Shown here: positions 1 to 8,976 of the stretch, piece by piece
Position numbering within the stretch: position 1 is the first letter of the stretch
How the letters are laid out: the number at the start of each line of letters is the position of its first letter
Assembly: GCF_014653155.1 (NCBI RefSeq)
Contig: NZ_BNAF01000003.1
Location: forward strand, 310,001-374,000
Origin: Sphingobacterium griseoflavum
Lineage (GTDB): Bacteria > Bacteroidota > Bacteroidia > Sphingobacteriales > Sphingobacteriaceae
Length of the DNA stretch: 64,000 nt
Reading direction: 5' to 3'
Translations under genes and position numbers: made by a program
Notes under the pieces: model-generated
Seen by the model: the letters and a program-made list of their open reading frames with translations, nothing else
Told to the model about the DNA's origin: nothing
Databases searched by the model: none

Positions 1-2
1 AT

Positions 3-179
3 TTATTTTAAAGGTTCTATCCTAAACCAGTCGATTTCGGCATGGCCACTATCGTTGATAGGCGTCTTTCCCTGATCCATCAACACTTTTCGCTCACTCG
101 GTCCATAGATATTTTTGGAGCGCAGCACCTGCGTGCCGTCGGTGTTGTCAACACGGAGAAAAGCGACAATAGCAGAAAA
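3..179 (-). pseudogene. 3' remnant of a reading frame, possibly a secreted carbohydrate-active enzyme
   Basis: Reading the minus strand, 58 codons are open down to a TAA at 3-5, ending in the residues GHAEIDWFRIEPLK. An in-frame TAA at 180-182 closes the frame upstream, and no other frame above it continues a recognisable protein. The tail, with a small acidic-aromatic DWFR block near the C terminus, resembles the end of the concanavalin-like C-terminal domains of GH43-type enzymes, but this is a weak resemblance. There is no start codon or signal peptide. The likeliest reading is a gene cut off by a rearrangement whose other edge now carries the promoter region of the pectin operon. A chance open frame cannot be excluded. 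Confidence 0.4.
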
Positions 180-260
180 TTATGCATCGGAACGATTTTG
201 GATTTACAGTGGTCATGACAAGGATACAAAATTTCCTCGCGCATCCCAACAGCTAACTAT

Positions 261-284
261 GCAATCGTTACCGGCAACGATTGC
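261..284. promoter_or_regulatory. LacI-family operator, site 1
   Basis: A 24-bp palindrome with half-sites GCAATCGTTA and AACGATTGC around a CCGG core. The central GTTACCGGCAAC is typical of LacI/GalR-family operators. A near-identical element lies at 2217-2240. It is about 70 bp upstream of the acetylesterase start, and the weak -7-like TAATTTTA at 287-294 begins three bases after it, so a bound repressor would block RNA polymerase. The LacI gene at 14237 is the obvious candidate regulator. Confidence 0.75.
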
Positions 285-356
285 GTTTAATTTTATGGAT
301 TAATGCAAAAAAATGTAGAAATTCAGCGCATAAACCAGCATAAATATAGGACGGTC

Positions 357-1109
357 ATGAACAAGAATTTTATTTACGGCTTTGGCAGCCTGATGGTATT
401 GTTCATTCTATTTGGCTTTTGCAGGCCGCCAGAGAAACTGACGATCTGGATGATGGGCGACTCGACCATGGCCATCAAGGCCGAAAACAAGTATCCGGAA
501 ACAGGCTGGGGCGTGGCCTTTGCCCAACTATTTGGAGATAACGTGCTGGTTAAGAACACCGCTAAAAACGGACGGAGTACGAAATCGTTCATTCAACAGG
601 GGCTGTGGGACACCGTCAAACAGGGGCTTCAGGAAGGAGATTACCTGCTTGTGCAGTTTGGGCACAACGACGAAAAAGTCAATAAGCCGAACGTCGGGGT
701 GACAGTAGATGAATACAAAGCCAATTTGACGCTTTTTGTGCAGGCCGCCCGTGCAAAAAAAGCTAATCCGATTTTAATGACCCCAATTGCGCGTCGCTCT
801 TTCAGGAATGGAAAGTTGATCAATACCCACCAGGCATACGCACACGCTGTCATGGAATTGGCAGATAGCCTAGACGTTCCGTTGATTGACCTGACAACAC
901 TCACGGGTGAATTGTTGACAGCAAAGGGTGAGCGCGGATCCAAGGATTATTTTCTACATCTGCCCGAGGGTTCTGTCAACTATCCGGATGGGGTCGTGGA
1001 CAATACCCACCTGAATGTGGAAGGAGCAGGAACTATTGCCCAATTGGTTGCCGCAGCATTGCGACGTCAAGGTATACCGTTGGCCAAAGAATTGAAGAAA
1101 CAATTGTAA
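357..1109 (+). CDS. SGNH-family esterase, rhamnogalacturonan acetylesterase-like
   Basis: Predicted to remove acetyl groups from pectin-derived rhamnogalacturonan, at the cell surface or in the periplasm. The 250-residue protein has a hydrophobic N terminus ending in FGFC (possible lipoprotein signal). The SGNH blocks follow in order: GDST with nucleophile Ser36, the glycine block in GWG, the Asn block in FGHND, and DNTH with catalytic Asp215 and His218. An ATG at 303 would add 18 polar residues before the signal. The start at 357 is preferred because AGGA precedes it and it puts the signal first. It is first in the unit behind the 261-284 operator, and the dehydrogenase follows after 9 bp. 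The family call is firm. The substrate is inferred from the GH105 and galacturonate genes downstream. Confidence 0.82.
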   Translation: MNKNFIYGFGSLMVLFILFGFCRPPEKLTIWMMGDSTMAIKAENKYPETGWGVAFAQLFGDNVLVKNTAKNGRSTKSFIQQGLWDTVKQGLQEGDYLLVQFGHNDEKVNKPNVGVTVDEYKANLTLFVQAARAKKANPILMTPIARRSFRNGKLINTHQAYAHAVMELADSLDVPLIDLTTLTGELLTAKGERGSKDYFLHLPEGSVNYPDGVVDNTHLNVEGAGTIAQLVAAALRRQGIPLAKELKKQL

Positions 1110-1118
1110 ATATATAGC

Positions 1119-2129
1119 ATGAAAAAACTTGTGTGTGTAGAACCGGGCAGCTTTGCCTATGTGGAGGAAGCAATCCCCGAGCCGGGCATCGGGCAATCCT
1201 TATTGCGTGTTCGAAAAATCGGAATATGTGGGACGGATATTCATGCGTTCGCCGGCCGGCAGCCATTTTTCTCCTACCCCCGCGTGCTTGGGCACGAAGT
1301 CGCTGCTGATTTCGTGAAAGGCGATGCCGTGGGATTTTCCGAGGGCGATAAAGTAACGGTGATCCCTTATTTTACCGAAGGAAAAGATATAGCCTCGCGT
1401 ATGGGTAAGGCAAATTGCGCCGCCGATATGCAGGTGCTGGGGGTGCATGTCGACGGGGCCATGGCAGAGTATGTGCTGGTGCCTTCTGGGGCGCTCCGCA
1501 AAGCGGAGGGTCTCGATTATGATGATCTGGTGTTGGTTGAACCCTTGGCTATAGGCGCGCACGGCATACAGCGTGGCGGGATCAATCCGGGGGAATACGT
1601 ATTGGTAATTGGTGCTGGACCAATCGGTCTTGGGATTGTTGCCTTGGCGGCAATTGCCGGAGCGAAGGTGATCGCGCTGGATGTAGATGCCGAACGCCTG
1701 CAACACGCCAAGGATTTGGGCGCACTTCATATCCTCTCCGGCCGGGATGGTCATGTGCAGGAGCGGTTGCAAGAGATTACGCAAGGTGATATGCCGACAT
1801 TATTGTTTGATGCTACGGGCAACACCGCAGCGATCAATAACGCCTTCAACTATATGGCCCATGGTGCGCGTTATGTATTGGTGGGCCTGCAGAAAGAGGA
1901 AATCCACTTCAGCCATCCCGAGTTTCATAAACGCGAAGGGACCTTAATGAGCAGCCGAAATGCCTTAGGCAGCGACTTCCAGTATGTGATGGATCGCTTA
2001 GCTGATGGATCGCTGAAACCCGAACAGTTTATTACGCGTAGGGTAAATTTTGCAGATGCGGCAGCGCTCTTTGAAGATCCCCGTACACCACTTGCAAAAG
2101 GGATCAAAACCGTCATTGAGTTTGACTGA
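1119..2129 (+). CDS. Zinc-type medium-chain alcohol dehydrogenase
   Basis: A 336-residue MDR-family NAD(P)-dependent oxidoreductase. Catalytic-zinc ligands are visible as Cys37 in GICGTDIH and His59-Glu60 in LGHE, and the Rossmann glycine motif GAGPIGLG lies near residue 170. The lobe that normally carries four structural-zinc cysteines (about residues 80-110) has a single cysteine, so the structural zinc is probably absent. It lies 9 bp after the esterase and before the 2217-2240 operator. KduI and KduD, which usually process the unsaturated uronate released by GH105, are not in the window, so this enzyme may act on a pectin-derived keto sugar acid. That is inference, and a threonine- or polyol-dehydrogenase role cannot be ruled out from sequence. 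Confidence 0.72.
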   Translation: MKKLVCVEPGSFAYVEEAIPEPGIGQSLLRVRKIGICGTDIHAFAGRQPFFSYPRVLGHEVAADFVKGDAVGFSEGDKVTVIPYFTEGKDIASRMGKANCAADMQVLGVHVDGAMAEYVLVPSGALRKAEGLDYDDLVLVEPLAIGAHGIQRGGINPGEYVLVIGAGPIGLGIVALAAIAGAKVIALDVDAERLQHAKDLGALHILSGRDGHVQERLQEITQGDMPTLLFDATGNTAAINNAFNYMAHGARYVLVGLQKEEIHFSHPEFHKREGTLMSSRNALGSDFQYVMDRLADGSLKPEQFITRRVNFADAAALFEDPRTPLAKGIKTVIEFD

Positions 2130-2216
2130 TCTATGGTAACCCGGATACGGTAGCCAGCGAAGATATTTTGTGGAAAATACATCCGCTCCGTTTTTAGAAC
2201 GTATTTTTAACGATAC

Positions 2217-2240
2217 GCAAACGTTACCGATAACGTTTGC
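2217..2240. promoter_or_regulatory. LacI-family operator, site 2 (in the 2130-2483 gap)
   Basis: A 24-bp palindrome with half-sites GCAAACGTTA and TAACGTTTGC around CCGA. It shares the GCAAnCGTTACCG core and length with the site at 261-284. A weak -7-like TAAATTCG starts six bases downstream (2246-2253), giving the same operator-promoter layout as site 1. It sits in the 354-bp gap ahead of the GH105 gene and would control the main galacturonate operon. The rest of the gap shows only a 49-codon open frame on the minus strand (2279-2428), which I could not assign. Confidence 0.78.
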
Positions 2241-2483
2241 GTTTTTAAATTCGGCACCTAAGCCTTATAAACCCAAATTTAATGGCTAAATTTCCCTGCA
2301 GCCAATCGCCGAGGCGTAGCTTCACCATCACCGGTCATGCCTAAAGAACTGTAAAAAGAAGCGCTACCGATGTGGAGTAAGACCATGCCAGATGGATAAA
2401 CAATAGCGGGAGGGGAATCCGATCACGCGACATTGTGAAAGCAATGGCGCGAACCATTAAATGATGATAAGACATTTACCACG

Positions 2484-4391
2484 ATGAAAAAACATGTAAT
2501 CTTTATATTTTGTTTGTTATGCATTTCGACATATGCAGCGGCCCAAAAAGCCATTTCTGAGCAGATGGCCCTAACGGCGATGGACAAGCTCTTTAAGGAT
2601 GCTCGATTCACGAATGCTGAAAAGGGCCCCACTTGGACTTACGATATGGGCGTTGTCCTAGAAGGTATGGCCGAGGTATGGCGCAATACGGGAGATGCCA
2701 CTTACTTCAATTATATCCAAAATTGGATGGATCGATATGTCGCTGAAGACGGGGAAATCCGTAATTATAGGGCGACGGAGTATAACATTGACCACGTAAA
2801 AAATGGGCGCTCCCTTTTATTGTTGTATAAGGTAACCGGCAGACAGAAGTATTTAAAGGCCAGCGAGAAACTGTATGCCCAGTTGAAAACACATCCCCGC
2901 ACCCATGAAGGTGGTTTTTGGCATAAAAAGGTCTACCCTTATCAAATGTGGCTAGACGGTCTGTATATGGCGCAGCCATTCTATACGGAATATGCGGCGC
3001 TGATGAATATCCCAAGTATCTACGATGATGTGGTCAACCAGTTCACTTATATGGAAAGCCACGCGCGGGATACCAAGACTGGGTTGCTGTACCATGGATG
3101 GGACGAGTCTAAGCAAGAGCGCTGGGCCGATCCGAACACCGGATTATCCAAACATTTTTGGGGTCGTGGAATGGGGTGGTTTGCCATGGCCTTGGTGGAT
3201 GTGCTTGATAATTTTCCGGAAGATCATCCTCGGCGCGGAGAGTTGGTTGGGATCCTCAGGCGCACCTTGAACGCAGCCGCAAAGTTTCAGGATCCAAAAA
3301 CCGGCGTTTGGTATGATGTGATCGACCTGGGCAAGCGCGAAGGTAATTATGTCGAGGCATCCGCTTCCAGTATGTTTGTCTATGCGATGGCCAAGGCTGT
3401 TCGGAAGGGGTATGTGAAGCCGTCTTTCCAGAAGCATGTCCAAAAAGGCTATGCGGGTTTGCTTAAAGAATTTGTGACACCCGCGGGGCCTGATCGCGTC
3501 GATCTGAACCGCGTGGTAGAGGTATCCGGGCTCGGCGGAAAAAAATACCGCGACGGCAGTTTTGCATATTATATGAGTGAGCCGATCCGTACAAACGACC
3601 CCAAAGGTGTAGGCGCGTTTATCTTGGCCTCCTCCGAAGTGGAATTTGCCGAGAGTCCCCAGCCGAAGAACAAGGTGCTCGTGACGCTCGATAATTTCTA
3701 CAACAAAGAATTCAAGAAAAGCCCTAGCGGGCGAATGGAACCCTATCACTACCTGTGGAATGGCGATGACAATAATGGCTTCTCCCTCTTGGGCCGCATT
3801 TTTGAGCAGCACGGTGGCGCCTTGCATACATTGCCCGATGCACCTACCAGCCAAAACTTAGCGAAGAGCAAAATCTACCTTATCGTGGATCCCGATACCG
3901 AGAAGGAAACCGCAAAGCCGAACTTTATGACGGAGGCCCAAGCCAAGGAAATTGCCAACTGGGTGCATAAGGGAGGCGTCTTGGTGCTTTTCTCAAACGA
4001 TGTAGGCAATTGCGAGATCAGCAAGTTCAATATCCTGCCGCAGCAGTTTGGCATTACCTTTAATGAAGATAGCCGAAACAAGGTGAAAGGCGACCAATTT
4101 GAGATGGGAGCCATCGAGATCCCTGCCGGAACGGGTATTTTCGATCGTACGAAAAAAATCTACATCAAGGAAATCTCTACCATGCAGGTTAAGCAGCCTG
4201 CCAAAGCCGTTGTGCAGGATAATGGTGACAACATCATTGTCTCCGCGAAATACGGTAAAGGAACCGTATTTGCCATTGGCGACCCTTGGTTGTACAACGA
4301 ATATACGGATGGACGGAAATTGCCTGCTGAATACCAAAACTTCGAAGCTGCCCACGAGCTGGTCAGTTGGTTGATCAAACAGACGAAATAA
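2484..4391 (+). CDS. GH105 unsaturated rhamnogalacturonyl hydrolase with C-terminal extension
   Basis: Cleaves unsaturated galacturonyl residues from rhamnogalacturonan or oligogalacturonide fragments left by pectin lyases. The 635-residue protein has an N-terminal Sec signal ending near AAA-QKA. The (alpha/alpha)6-barrel GH105 domain spans about residues 25-390 and carries WLDGLYM with Asp158, matching the catalytic Asp143 of Bacillus YteR. Residues 400-635 form a second domain with the pattern VLVTLDNFYN, LIVDPDTEKE, GGVLVLFSND and VFAIGDPW, like the GATase-like/DUF4350 region found in longer Bacteroidota members. Single-domain GH105 enzymes are about 370 residues. It opens the operon that continues into uxaB 21 bp later. 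Confidence is high for GH105 and moderate for the second domain. Confidence 0.88.
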   Translation: MKKHVIFIFCLLCISTYAAAQKAISEQMALTAMDKLFKDARFTNAEKGPTWTYDMGVVLEGMAEVWRNTGDATYFNYIQNWMDRYVAEDGEIRNYRATEYNIDHVKNGRSLLLLYKVTGRQKYLKASEKLYAQLKTHPRTHEGGFWHKKVYPYQMWLDGLYMAQPFYTEYAALMNIPSIYDDVVNQFTYMESHARDTKTGLLYHGWDESKQERWADPNTGLSKHFWGRGMGWFAMALVDVLDNFPEDHPRRGELVGILRRTLNAAAKFQDPKTGVWYDVIDLGKREGNYVEASASSMFVYAMAKAVRKGYVKPSFQKHVQKGYAGLLKEFVTPAGPDRVDLNRVVEVSGLGGKKYRDGSFAYYMSEPIRTNDPKGVGAFILASSEVEFAESPQPKNKVLVTLDNFYNKEFKKSPSGRMEPYHYLWNGDDNNGFSLLGRIFEQHGGALHTLPDAPTSQNLAKSKIYLIVDPDTEKETAKPNFMTEAQAKEIANWVHKGGVLVLFSNDVGNCEISKFNILPQQFGITFNEDSRNKVKGDQFEMGAIEIPAGTGIFDRTKKIYIKEISTMQVKQPAKAVVQDNGDNIIVSAKYGKGTVFAIGDPWLYNEYTDGRKLPAEYQNFEAAHELVSWLIKQTK

Positions 4392-4412
4392 CGATAAAAC
4401 AAGAATAGTATC

Positions 4413-5930
4413 ATGTTGCTTTCAAGAGAGAATGTACAGAAAATAAATGCTGCACCGGTGGATCTTCCGAATCCAGCGTCCTTTACTTTGCCAGAGCGTG
4501 TTTTGCAGTTTGGCACGGGTGTCTTACTACGGGGGTTACCCGATTACTATGTGGATCAGGCAAATAAACAAGGGCTGTTCAACGGGCGCATTTTGGTGGT
4601 GAAGTCAACGAGCACAGCTGGGGCCGACGCTTTCGAACAGCAGGATGGCCTGTATACAGTATGTATCAAAGGCAAAAAAGACGGCAAGGAGGTTGTGCAG
4701 TATACATTGAATAATGCGATCTCGCGCGTATTATCTGCTTCCACCGACTGGAGCAGCATTTTAGAAGCAGCTAAAAACCCAGATCTGCAAGTGGTGTTTT
4801 CCAATACCACCGAGGTGGGCATTGTAATGAGCAATGATAAGCTGACGGATGCTCCGCCGGCATCGTTCCCGGGCAAATTATTGGCCATTCTATACGAGCG
4901 TTTTGGCTATTTCAACGGGGATCCGGAAAAAGGACTTGTCATTTTGCCTACCGAGCTGATCGCAGAAAATGCGCAAAAGCTGAAAAAAATAGTATTGGGC
5001 TTGTCTGCACAGCATAACCTCGAAACGGCATTTATAGCGTGGCTGGAAGAGGCTAACGATTTTTGCAACACGTTGGTAGATCGTATTGTGCCGGGGCGTT
5101 TGCCTGCTGCAGAGCAGGAAGCAACGGAAGGGCTTTTAGGTTATCAAGACGAGCTCATGATCATGGCCGAGCCCTTTAGCTTATGGGCCATTGAAACGGA
5201 CTCAGACCGCGTGCGCGACAAACTTTCTTTCGCGTCCGTCGATGCCGGCATAGTGCTGGTGCCGTCCATCGACAAATTTAAGGAAATCAAGTTGCGGCTG
5301 CTAAACGGAACACATACCTTAAGCTGCGCAGCAGCGCTTTGGAGTGGATTCGTGACCGTGAAGGAAGCGATGAACAACGAAGTCTTCCGCCAATTTGTAC
5401 AGGGATTGATGCAGAAAGAAATTGGCCAAGCTATTATAGGCCCATATATCGAGCAACAGGATGTGGATACATTTGCCAATAGTGTGATCGACCGTTTCAG
5501 CAATCCTTTTTTGGATCACCGCTGGGAAAATATCGCACTAAACTTTACCTCGAAGATGAATATGCGCAATATAGCGTTGCTGGAGAAGTGGTACAATAAA
5601 AATCCGGCGCCGCCGCAACATATTGCATTGGGTTTTGCAGCCTATCTTAAATTCATGGATACACAAGGCGTTGACGGCCAGTATATACAGGCGATAAATG
5701 GGAACAATGTGGTACTCCAAGACGAGTTTGCGCCGCAACTACAAACGTATTGGAAAGATCCACGAACCGTCGTAAAGCAGGTGCTAAGCGATGATAGCCT
5801 ATGGGGCAAGGATTTGAATGCATATCCAGATTTTGCCGCTACTGTCCAATATTACCTGGACGAAATCAACGCCGAAGGCGTATTGAAAACAATAGAAAAG
5901 TTAAACACGACATGGCAAGTAGCATATTAA
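4413..5930 (+). CDS. uxaB: Tagaturonate reductase (altronate oxidoreductase)
   Basis: Reduces D-tagaturonate to D-altronate with NADH, the second step of the isomerase route for galacturonate. The 505-residue length and the polyol-dehydrogenase architecture fit UxaB: the N-terminal nucleotide-binding segment contains RVLQFGTGVLLRG, and a helical C-terminal half contains LRLLNGTHTLSCAAALWSG, the conserved substrate-binding stretch. Mannitol dehydrogenases share the fold, but the adjacent uxaA and uxaC settle the assignment. The last 19 bases overlap the start of uxaA, suggesting translational coupling. Confidence 0.92.
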   Translation: MLLSRENVQKINAAPVDLPNPASFTLPERVLQFGTGVLLRGLPDYYVDQANKQGLFNGRILVVKSTSTAGADAFEQQDGLYTVCIKGKKDGKEVVQYTLNNAISRVLSASTDWSSILEAAKNPDLQVVFSNTTEVGIVMSNDKLTDAPPASFPGKLLAILYERFGYFNGDPEKGLVILPTELIAENAQKLKKIVLGLSAQHNLETAFIAWLEEANDFCNTLVDRIVPGRLPAAEQEATEGLLGYQDELMIMAEPFSLWAIETDSDRVRDKLSFASVDAGIVLVPSIDKFKEIKLRLLNGTHTLSCAAALWSGFVTVKEAMNNEVFRQFVQGLMQKEIGQAIIGPYIEQQDVDTFANSVIDRFSNPFLDHRWENIALNFTSKMNMRNIALLEKWYNKNPAPPQHIALGFAAYLKFMDTQGVDGQYIQAINGNNVVLQDEFAPQLQTYWKDPRTVVKQVLSDDSLWGKDLNAYPDFAATVQYYLDEINAEGVLKTIEKLNTTWQVAY

Positions 5931-7558
5931 GGATTCATCCGAAGGATAACGTATTGGTTGCGTTAAAGGATTTACCAAAAGGATCGATCTTTACGTTTGA
6001 AGGAGTTGACTATACCTTGGTGGATGATATTCCGGCCAAGCATAAATTTTTTATGCAGGATATGCAGCCTGCCGATGAGATCTATATGTACGGCGTGCTG
6101 GTGGGCAAAGCACAATATGCCATTCCGCGGGGTGGATTGATGCATACTGACAACACCAAACACGCGGCCGATCCCTATACGTTCCGGCCGTACAACTACC
6201 ATTGGGAGGCGCCGGATGTTTCCCGTTTCGCTGGTCGCACATTCAACGGCTACCTGCGTAGCGATGGCCGCGCCGGCACGGCAAACTACTGGTTGTTTAT
6301 CCCCACCGTATTTTGTGAGAACAGAAACCTCGATGTCATTAAAGAGGCATTGTACAATGAGCTAGGCTATTCCGTGACCGGAAAGTACCGCGCATTTACC
6401 CGGGAGTTATTAGCGGCCTACGAAGAGGGCCGGGATCTTGCGGATTTATCTCCTGAAGAGCTTAGCGCCTTTACGCATAAACAAAACAGGGTGTTCAAAA
6501 ATGTGGATGGCATCAAATTCCTGAATCACCAGGGCGGCTGCGGTGGCATTCGCCAAGATGCTGCGGTTTTGGGTAAATTGCTTGCTGCCTATGCCGATCA
6601 CCCCAATGTGGCCGGTGTTACCGTATTGAGCTTAGGCTGTCAGAACTTGCAGTTGACGGATCTATTGGAGGATATCAAAGCGCGCAACCCGCAGTTTGAT
6701 AAACCGATGTTCGTCTTTGAACAACAACAGTCCAAAAGCGAAGAGCAGCTCATCAAAGAAGCGATACAGAAAACCTTCGCCGGTTTGGTGGATATCAATA
6801 AGTTTACCCGGCAACCCGTGCCGCTTAGCAAGCTGACGCTGGGCGTAAAATGTGGTGGTAGCGACGGCTTTAGCGGTATTTCTGCGAATCCAGCGGTAGG
6901 CTATACCTCCGATCTACTGGTTGCCTTAGGGGGAAAAGTGCTGCTGGCTGAATTTCCAGAATTGTGCGGCGCCGAGCAAAACCTAATCGACCGCACCATC
7001 GAACCCGAAGCGGCACACAAATTTATGGCCCTGATGGGCGCCTACAGCCAAGCGGCCGAAAATGTGGGCTCCGGCTTCCATATGAACCCATCCCCCGGCA
7101 ATATCCGCGACGGATTAATAACCGATGCTATAAAAAGTACAGGCGCGGCAAAAAAAGGCGGAAACTCGCCCGTGGTGGATGTGCTTGATTATACCGAAGA
7201 GGCAACCAAGCCGGGCTTAAATCTCGTTTGTACGCCAGGCAATGATGTCGAGGCAACCACCGGCAAAACAGCTTCGGGAGCTACCTTGATCCTGTTTACC
7301 ACGGGGCTGGGTACGCCTACTGGCAATCCCATCTGTCCGGTTATCAAAGTGGCGACCAACAATGCCCTCGCGGCGAGGATGGCCGATATCATCGATATCA
7401 ACACAGGAGCCATTATTGATGGCAAAAAGACCATCGAGGAAATGGGTGAAGATATCCTCGAATATTGTATCAAAGCGGCCAGTGGAGAGGTGATCCCCAA
7501 AGCCGTACAGCTAAATCAGGACGACTTTATCCCTTGGAAGAGGGGCGTAAGTCTTTAA
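5912..7558 (+). CDS. uxaA: Altronate dehydratase
   Basis: Dehydrates D-altronate to 2-keto-3-deoxygluconate, an iron-dependent step. The 548-residue protein has an N-terminal SAF-type domain (about residues 1-100, opening MASSILRIHPKDNVLVAL). The large C-terminal catalytic region contains NHQGGCGG and GVKCGGSDGFSG, conserved in the UxaA/GarD family. A longer in-frame extension back to 5801 would lie wholly inside uxaB. The start at 5912, inside the last codons of uxaB, restores the usual N terminus. It is the third gene of the galacturonate operon, followed by uxaC after 11 bp. Confidence 0.93.
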   Translation: MASSILRIHPKDNVLVALKDLPKGSIFTFEGVDYTLVDDIPAKHKFFMQDMQPADEIYMYGVLVGKAQYAIPRGGLMHTDNTKHAADPYTFRPYNYHWEAPDVSRFAGRTFNGYLRSDGRAGTANYWLFIPTVFCENRNLDVIKEALYNELGYSVTGKYRAFTRELLAAYEEGRDLADLSPEELSAFTHKQNRVFKNVDGIKFLNHQGGCGGIRQDAAVLGKLLAAYADHPNVAGVTVLSLGCQNLQLTDLLEDIKARNPQFDKPMFVFEQQQSKSEEQLIKEAIQKTFAGLVDINKFTRQPVPLSKLTLGVKCGGSDGFSGISANPAVGYTSDLLVALGGKVLLAEFPELCGAEQNLIDRTIEPEAAHKFMALMGAYSQAAENVGSGFHMNPSPGNIRDGLITDAIKSTGAAKKGGNSPVVDVLDYTEEATKPGLNLVCTPGNDVEATTGKTASGATLILFTTGLGTPTGNPICPVIKVATNNALAARMADIIDINTGAIIDGKKTIEEMGEDILEYCIKAASGEVIPKAVQLNQDDFIPWKRGVSL

Positions 7559-7569
7559 AAAATAAAAAT

Positions 7570-8973
7570 ATGAAAGCATTTTTAGACGATAATTTTTTAT
7601 TGCAGAGCAAAACGGCGCAGGATCTCTACCACCGATTTGCAAAAAACCAGCCCATCATCGATTATCATAACCACTTGATTCCGGAGCAGATCGCGAACAA
7701 CAGCCGCTTCGAGAACATCAGCCAAGTGTGGCTAAATGGCGATCACTACAAATGGCGGGCGATGCGTACCAACGGCGTGGCCGAGAAGTATATAACAGGC
7801 GATGCTTCCGACAAAGAGAAGTTTTTGAAATGGGCAGAAACTGTTCCTTATACCTTGCGCAATCCGCTGTATCACTGGACACACTTGGAATTGCAGCGTT
7901 ACTTTGGCATTACAGACCTTTTGTCGCCCAAAACGGCAGAGAAAATCTACGAAGAGACGGCGGCCAAGCTGGCAGAACCGGGCTATGATGTGCGTGGCCT
8001 CTTGCAGCGCATGAACGTGGAGGTGGTATGCACCACGGATGACCCCATCGATGCGCTCAACTTCCACCAACAATTTGCGCAAGAGCAGGAGAGCTTCAAG
8101 ATGCTGCCCGCCTTTCGTCCGGATAAAGCGATGAACAGCGACGACCTTTCGGCGCTCAATGCCTACATTGAGCAGGTAGAGGCGGTTACCAACCGCTCAA
8201 TCAGCAGTTACCAAGATTACCTCGATGCACTGAAATCACGGCATGATTTCTTTGCCGAAAATGGCTGTTCGGTGTCCGACCATGGCTTGGAACAGATCTA
8301 CGCGGAAGACTACACCGATGAGGAGATTGCCCGTATCTTCCAAAAGATACGATCGAAACAGGACATAAGCTATTCAGAAAACCTGAAATTCAAATCGGCT
8401 ATGCTGCTGCAGTTTGCTGAATGGGATCACGAAAAAGGTTGGGTGCAACAGTACCACCTAGGCGCCCTGCGCAATAACAACGCGCGGATGCTGCGTGCCA
8501 ATGGCCCCGATACGGGGTGGGATTCGATCGGCGATTTTAGCCAGGCGCGTGCATTGTCGAAATTCCTTAACCGGCTAGACAACCAGGATCGCTTAGCCAA
8601 GACGATTCTTTACAACCTCAACCCGGCAGATAATGAATTGATAGCAACCATGATCGGCAATTTTAACGACGGTTCCGTGAAAGGTAAGGTGCAGTTTGGC
8701 TCGGCTTGGTGGTTCTTGGATCAAAAAGATGGAATGACCAAGCAGATCAATGCACTTTCCAACATGGGCTTATTAAGCCGCCTCGTGGGTATGCTGACGG
8801 ATTCGCGCAGCTTCCTATCCTTCCCAAGACACGAATATTTCCGTCGCTTGATCTGCGATATTTTCGGGGAGGATATCGAAAAAGGAGAGTTGCCAAACGA
8901 TCTAGAATGGATCGGAAAGATTGTAAGCGACATTAGCTACCATAATGCGAAGGAATATTTCAACTTTAAATAG
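7570..8973 (+). CDS. uxaC: Uronate (glucuronate/galacturonate) isomerase
   Basis: Interconverts D-galacturonate with D-tagaturonate and D-glucuronate with D-fructuronate, the entry step of the pathway. The 467-residue length is standard. The amidohydrolase-like metal motif DYHNHLIPEQIA lies near residues 28-39, and further family blocks include VVCTTDDPIDAL, RPDKAM and GSAWWFLDQKDGM. The ATG at 7570 matches the usual N terminus (MKAFLDDNFLL); an extension to 7465 would overlap uxaA. It is cytoplasmic and lies 3 bp ahead of the sugar-acid kinase. Confidence 0.94.
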   Translation: MKAFLDDNFLLQSKTAQDLYHRFAKNQPIIDYHNHLIPEQIANNSRFENISQVWLNGDHYKWRAMRTNGVAEKYITGDASDKEKFLKWAETVPYTLRNPLYHWTHLELQRYFGITDLLSPKTAEKIYEETAAKLAEPGYDVRGLLQRMNVEVVCTTDDPIDALNFHQQFAQEQESFKMLPAFRPDKAMNSDDLSALNAYIEQVEAVTNRSISSYQDYLDALKSRHDFFAENGCSVSDHGLEQIYAEDYTDEEIARIFQKIRSKQDISYSENLKFKSAMLLQFAEWDHEKGWVQQYHLGALRNNNARMLRANGPDTGWDSIGDFSQARALSKFLNRLDNQDRLAKTILYNLNPADNELIATMIGNFNDGSVKGKVQFGSAWWFLDQKDGMTKQINALSNMGLLSRLVGMLTDSRSFLSFPRHEYFRRLICDIFGEDIEKGELPNDLEWIGKIVSDISYHNAKEYFNFK

Positions 8974-8976
8974 CCG

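Noticed and set aside
2279..2428. 49-codon open frame on the minus strand in the gap before the GH105 gene
   Set aside because: It has no upstream ATG apart from one inside, no known domain, and its coding look is no better than chance for its length.
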